This document shows, one piece after another, positions 61,295-64,000 of a stretch of 64,000 bases of DNA. The position numbers were made by a program, and so were the translations under genes. This stretch comes from Haemophilus haemolyticus_L (GTDB taxonomy: Bacteria; Pseudomonadota; Gammaproteobacteria; Enterobacterales; Pasteurellaceae). Where the stretch lies: positions 248,001 through 312,000 of the forward strand of contig NZ_QQGY01000001.1 of the NCBI RefSeq assembly GCF_003490595.1, read 5' to 3'. The notes under the pieces are model-generated. The model was given only the letters and a program-made list of their open reading frames with translations. It ran no database searches and was not told the DNA's origin. Numbering within the stretch: the first letter of the stretch is position 1; each line of letters begins with the position of its first letter.

Positions 61295-61588
61295 ATGGAA
61301 GCACAAAACCCGATGTCCACGTTATTTATTTTCGTGATCTTTGGTTTAATTTTTTACTTTATGATTTATCGCCCTCAAGCTAAACGCAATAAAGAACATA
61401 AAAAATTGATGTCTGAGCTTGCAAAAGGTACTGAAGTTTTAACCGCTGGTGGTTTAATCGGCAAAATTACTAAAGTAACCGAAGGTAGCGATAGCATCGT
61501 GATTGCGTTAAACGACACGACAGAAATTACGATTAATCGTAACTACATTGTGAGCGTTCTTCCTAAAGGTTCATTAAAATCACTTTAA
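61295..61588 (+). CDS. yajC: Sec translocon accessory protein YajC
   Basis: Small inner-membrane protein that joins SecD-SecF at the translocon. 97 residues with one N-terminal membrane segment (FIFVIFGLIFYFMIYRPQAK) and the conserved TAGGLIGKITKV. It is first in the yajC-secD-secF operon. Confidence 0.95.
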   Translation: MEAQNPMSTLFIFVIFGLIFYFMIYRPQAKRNKEHKKLMSELAKGTEVLTAGGLIGKITKVTEGSDSIVIALNDTTEITINRNYIVSVLPKGSLKSL

Positions 61589-61609
61589 GAGTAACGTTAA
61601 ATTATTTTC

Positions 61610-61632
61610 CAGAGCCACGAATTGTGGCTCTG
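61610..61632 (+). other. Hairpin between yajC and secD
   Basis: CAGAGCCAC pairs with GTGGCTCTG around a 5-base loop with no T-run. It is more likely an mRNA processing or stability element than a terminator. Confidence 0.5.
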
Positions 61633-61657
61633 TGCGTTAGAAAAGAAAAGGAAAACT

Positions 61658-63508
61658 ATGTTAAACCGTTATCCATTATGGAAGAATTTGATGGTGATTT
61701 TTATTGTGGCCATCGGGATTTTATACTCTCTTCCAAATATTTATGGTGAAGATCCTGCGGTTCAAATTTCCGGTACGCGCGGTCAAGAAGCGAATACTAG
61801 CGTGCTTGGACAAGTTCAAGATGTGCTTAAAACCAACAATCTTCCAACTAAATCTATCGTGCTTGAGAACGGCTCAATTCTAGCTCGTTTCACTAATACC
61901 GATGATCAACTCCTCGCTAAAGATAAAATTGCTGAACGTCTTGGCAATAATTACACCACTGCATTAAACCTTGCGCCTGCCACTCCTACTTGGTTAAGTA
62001 TGTTTGGTGCTAATCCAATGAAATGGGGATTAGACTTACGTGGTGGAGTTCGTTTTTTGATGGAAGTTGATATGAATGCTGCACTTGTAAAACGCCAAGA
62101 GCAATTACAAGACAGTTTACGTAATGAACTTCGCAAAGAAAAAATTCAATATACGGCAATTAAAAATACTGAGCATTTTGGTACTTCTGTCACATTGGCC
62201 GATGCAAGTCAACGCTCTAAAGCGGAACGTATTATTCATCAGTTGCATCCAACCTTAGATATCACAGAGTTGGATAACGATAGTATCAATTTAGGTCTTT
62301 CAACTTCAGCATTAAATGAAGCACGCGACTTAGCAATTGAGCAAAACTTAACGATTTTGCGTAAACGTGTTGCTGAATTAGGTGTATCTGAGGCGGTTAT
62401 TCAACGTCAAGGTGCTGAACGTATTGTAATTGAATTACCAGGTGTTCAAGATACTGCTCGCGCAAAAGAAATTTTAGGGGCAACTGCAACGCTTGAGTTT
62501 CGTATCGTAAATCAAAATGTTACGGCCGATGCAATTTCTCGTAATATGTTGCCAGCTGATTCGGAAGTTAAATATGATCGCCAAGGTCATCCTGTTGCAT
62601 TATTTAAACGCGCGGTCTTAGGTGGTGAGCATATTATTAATTCAAGTTCTGGTTTAGATCAGCATTCAAGTACCCCGCAAGTGAGTGTAACCTTGGATGG
62701 TGAAGGTGGTGAGATTATGTCTCAAACTACCAAAAAATATTACAAGAAACCAATGGCAACGCTTTATGTTGAATATAAAGATAACGGTAAAAAAGACGAA
62801 AATGGTAAAACTATTTTAGAAAAACATGAGGAAGTCATTAATGTGGCGACGATCCAAGGTCGTTTCAGTTCTAATTTCCAAATTACTGGTGTTGATAGTA
62901 TCGCGGAAGCGCATAACCTTTCTACCTTACTGAAATCTGGCGCATTAATTGCACCAATTCAAATTGTTGAAGAACGTACAATTGGCCCATCTTTGGGGGC
63001 ACAAAATGTGGAGCAAGGGATTAATGCGAGCTTTTGGGGACTCATCGCTGTGATTTTATTTATGCTGTTCTACTACAAAATGTTCGGTATTATCGCAAGT
63101 TTTGCTTTGGTCATTAATATCGTGTTGTTAGTGGGTTTAATGTCTATTTTACCTGGTGCGACACTTTCCATGCCAGGGATTGCTGGTATCGTATTAACCT
63201 TAGGTATGTCGGTGGATGCAAACGTGTTGATTTTTGAACGTATTAAAGAAGAAATTCGCAATGGTCGTCCAATTCAACAAGCAATCAATGAAGGTTACAA
63301 CGGGGCGTTTAGCTCAATTTTTGATGCGAACTTAACGACAATTTTAACTGCAATTATCTTGTATGCAGTGGGGACAGGCCCAATTCAAGGATTTGCGATT
63401 ACGCTTTCACTTGGTGTGGCAATTTCAATGTTTACCGCAATTACAGGAACTCGAGCATTAGTTAATGCGCTTTATGGCGGTAAACAACTTAAGAAATTAT
63501 CAATTTAG
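61658..63508 (+). CDS. secD: Protein translocase subunit SecD
   Basis: Inner-membrane RND-type subunit that uses the proton gradient to pull proteins through the Sec channel. The 616-residue protein has an N-terminal membrane segment, a large periplasmic domain (MKWGLDLRGGVRFLMEVD, AELGVSEAVIQRQG), and five C-terminal segments with TLGMSVDANVLIFERIKEE. I start at MLNRYPLWKN, after AAAAGGAAA. Confidence 0.96.
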   Translation: MLNRYPLWKNLMVIFIVAIGILYSLPNIYGEDPAVQISGTRGQEANTSVLGQVQDVLKTNNLPTKSIVLENGSILARFTNTDDQLLAKDKIAERLGNNYTTALNLAPATPTWLSMFGANPMKWGLDLRGGVRFLMEVDMNAALVKRQEQLQDSLRNELRKEKIQYTAIKNTEHFGTSVTLADASQRSKAERIIHQLHPTLDITELDNDSINLGLSTSALNEARDLAIEQNLTILRKRVAELGVSEAVIQRQGAERIVIELPGVQDTARAKEILGATATLEFRIVNQNVTADAISRNMLPADSEVKYDRQGHPVALFKRAVLGGEHIINSSSGLDQHSSTPQVSVTLDGEGGEIMSQTTKKYYKKPMATLYVEYKDNGKKDENGKTILEKHEEVINVATIQGRFSSNFQITGVDSIAEAHNLSTLLKSGALIAPIQIVEERTIGPSLGAQNVEQGINASFWGLIAVILFMLFYYKMFGIIASFALVINIVLLVGLMSILPGATLSMPGIAGIVLTLGMSVDANVLIFERIKEEIRNGRPIQQAINEGYNGAFSSIFDANLTTILTAIILYAVGTGPIQGFAITLSLGVAISMFTAITGTRALVNALYGGKQLKKLSI

Positions 63509-63518
63509 GTAGGGAACG

Positions 63519-64000
63519 ATGAAAATTTTTGCAAAAGATAAAGACGGATATTTTATCCGTGAAATCAATGGGATTAAACTCCCGTTCCCATTGACCGAAT
63601 TTATGAAAGTGCGTAAATGGGGCTATGTTTTTTCCGCACTTTTAATGGCCGTTTCGCTATTTTTTATCGTATCAAAAGGCTTTAACTGGGGATTGGATTT
63701 TACCGGCGGGGTTGTTTTTGATACCCATTTTTCACAATCTGCAGACTTAGAAAAAATCCGTGGTAAGCTCCATGAAAATGGTATTGAAAGCCCAATTGTG
63801 CAGACAACAGGTTCTGTTCAAGATGTCATGATTCGTTTACCAGCGACGGATAATGATTCAGGCATTGGCGATCGCGTAAAAGGAATGCTCCAAGAAGTAG
63901 ATTCTGGTATAAAGATTCGTAGTGTTGAATTCGTTGGACCAAACGTAGGGGAAGAATTGGCACAAGGTGCTGTGTATGCGACATTAGCGACATTAGCCAT
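63519..64000 (+). CDS. secF: Protein translocase subunit SecF (5' part)
   Basis: The first 160 codons are present; the gene runs off the window. It begins MKIFAKDKDGYFIREINGIK, has a membrane segment near residue 35-52, then the hallmark GLDFTGGVVFD, and a periplasmic region ending SVEFVGPNVGEELA. It follows secD by 10 bases with AGGGAA as RBS. SecF pairs with SecD in the translocon. Confidence 0.95.
   Translation, partial: MKIFAKDKDGYFIREINGIKLPFPLTEFMKVRKWGYVFSALLMAVSLFFIVSKGFNWGLDFTGGVVFDTHFSQSADLEKIRGKLHENGIESPIVQTTGSVQDVMIRLPATDNDSGIGDRVKGMLQEVDSGIKIRSVEFVGPNVGEELAQGAVYATLATLA

Overview
The window is a chromosomal segment of a Pasteurellaceae bacterium of the Haemophilus influenzae / H. 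haemolyticus group. The evidence is about 40 copies (counted by eye) of the 9-base Haemophilus uptake signal AAGTGCGGT/ACCGCACTT, low G+C, and many proteins I recognise as Haemophilus orthologs (OpsX, KdkA, HktE, Hap, the short ExbB-ExbD-TonB set). From memory of strain Rd KW20, local blocks are conserved but joined differently (gltX to hktE, tonB to a class II amidotransferase, the nrf operon away from pyrH). It is therefore probably a rearranged strain or a sister species; I cannot settle which.

Layout. 1-0.64 kb: gene debris, including the end of an IS3/IS150-like element that now serves as the udp terminator. 0.64-9.6 kb: udp, a MOSC protein, a SEC-C protein, a YihY membrane protein, an LPS phosphoethanolamine transferase, four tandem tRNA-Val, gltX, tRNA-Ala with a relic of an integrative element behind it, and catalase. 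9.7-17 kb: pyrH, a second phosphoethanolamine transferase and fabZ-lpxA-lpxB-rnhB, the lpx run being split by a foreign-looking outer-membrane protein gene. 17-28.2 kb: an AhpD-like protein, an AraC regulator, an ABC exporter, rdgB, kdkA, opsX, dapA-bamC, bcp, exbB-exbD-tonB and a glutamine amidotransferase.

28.4-32.5 kb is the most interesting region. It is a plasmid-derived island between two direct copies of the same internally deleted IS1016-like element. It holds a frameshifted serine resolvase, the C-terminal end of a ParA partition ATPase, two unknown small genes, and a complete type III toxin-antitoxin locus: promoter, three perfect 34-nt antitoxin RNA repeats, terminator, then a ToxN/AbiQ-family endoribonuclease with an unusual C-terminal extension of about 100 residues.

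32.5-43 kb: the nrfABCD periplasmic nitrite reductase operon, a duplicated hrpA 3' end, a membrane-anchored pentapeptide-repeat protein, hrpA and two small membrane proteins. 43-48 kb: a surface lipoprotein with 30 five-residue repeats next to its Slam-type exporter, then a Kef-type antiporter and ssb. 48.5-57.7 kb: uvrA (LexA box shared with ssb), a variant hap adhesin/protease autotransporter with a 10 x 14-residue linker repeat, a small MliC-like lipoprotein, and a miniature YadA-anchor gene killed by a stop codon. 57.8-64 kb: queA, a structured non-coding stretch, tgt, a hemerythrin-like protein, a TusA-like protein, yajC, secD and the start of secF.

The genes join into several themes: LPS and lipid A synthesis (fabZ, lpxA, lpxB, kdkA, opsX, two phosphoethanolamine transferases), envelope energisation and secretion (Exb/TonB, Sec, BamC, Slam), anaerobic respiration (nrf), host-surface interaction (Hap, the repeat lipoprotein, the new barrel protein), and an acquired island whose only evidently intact system is the RNA-antitoxin module.
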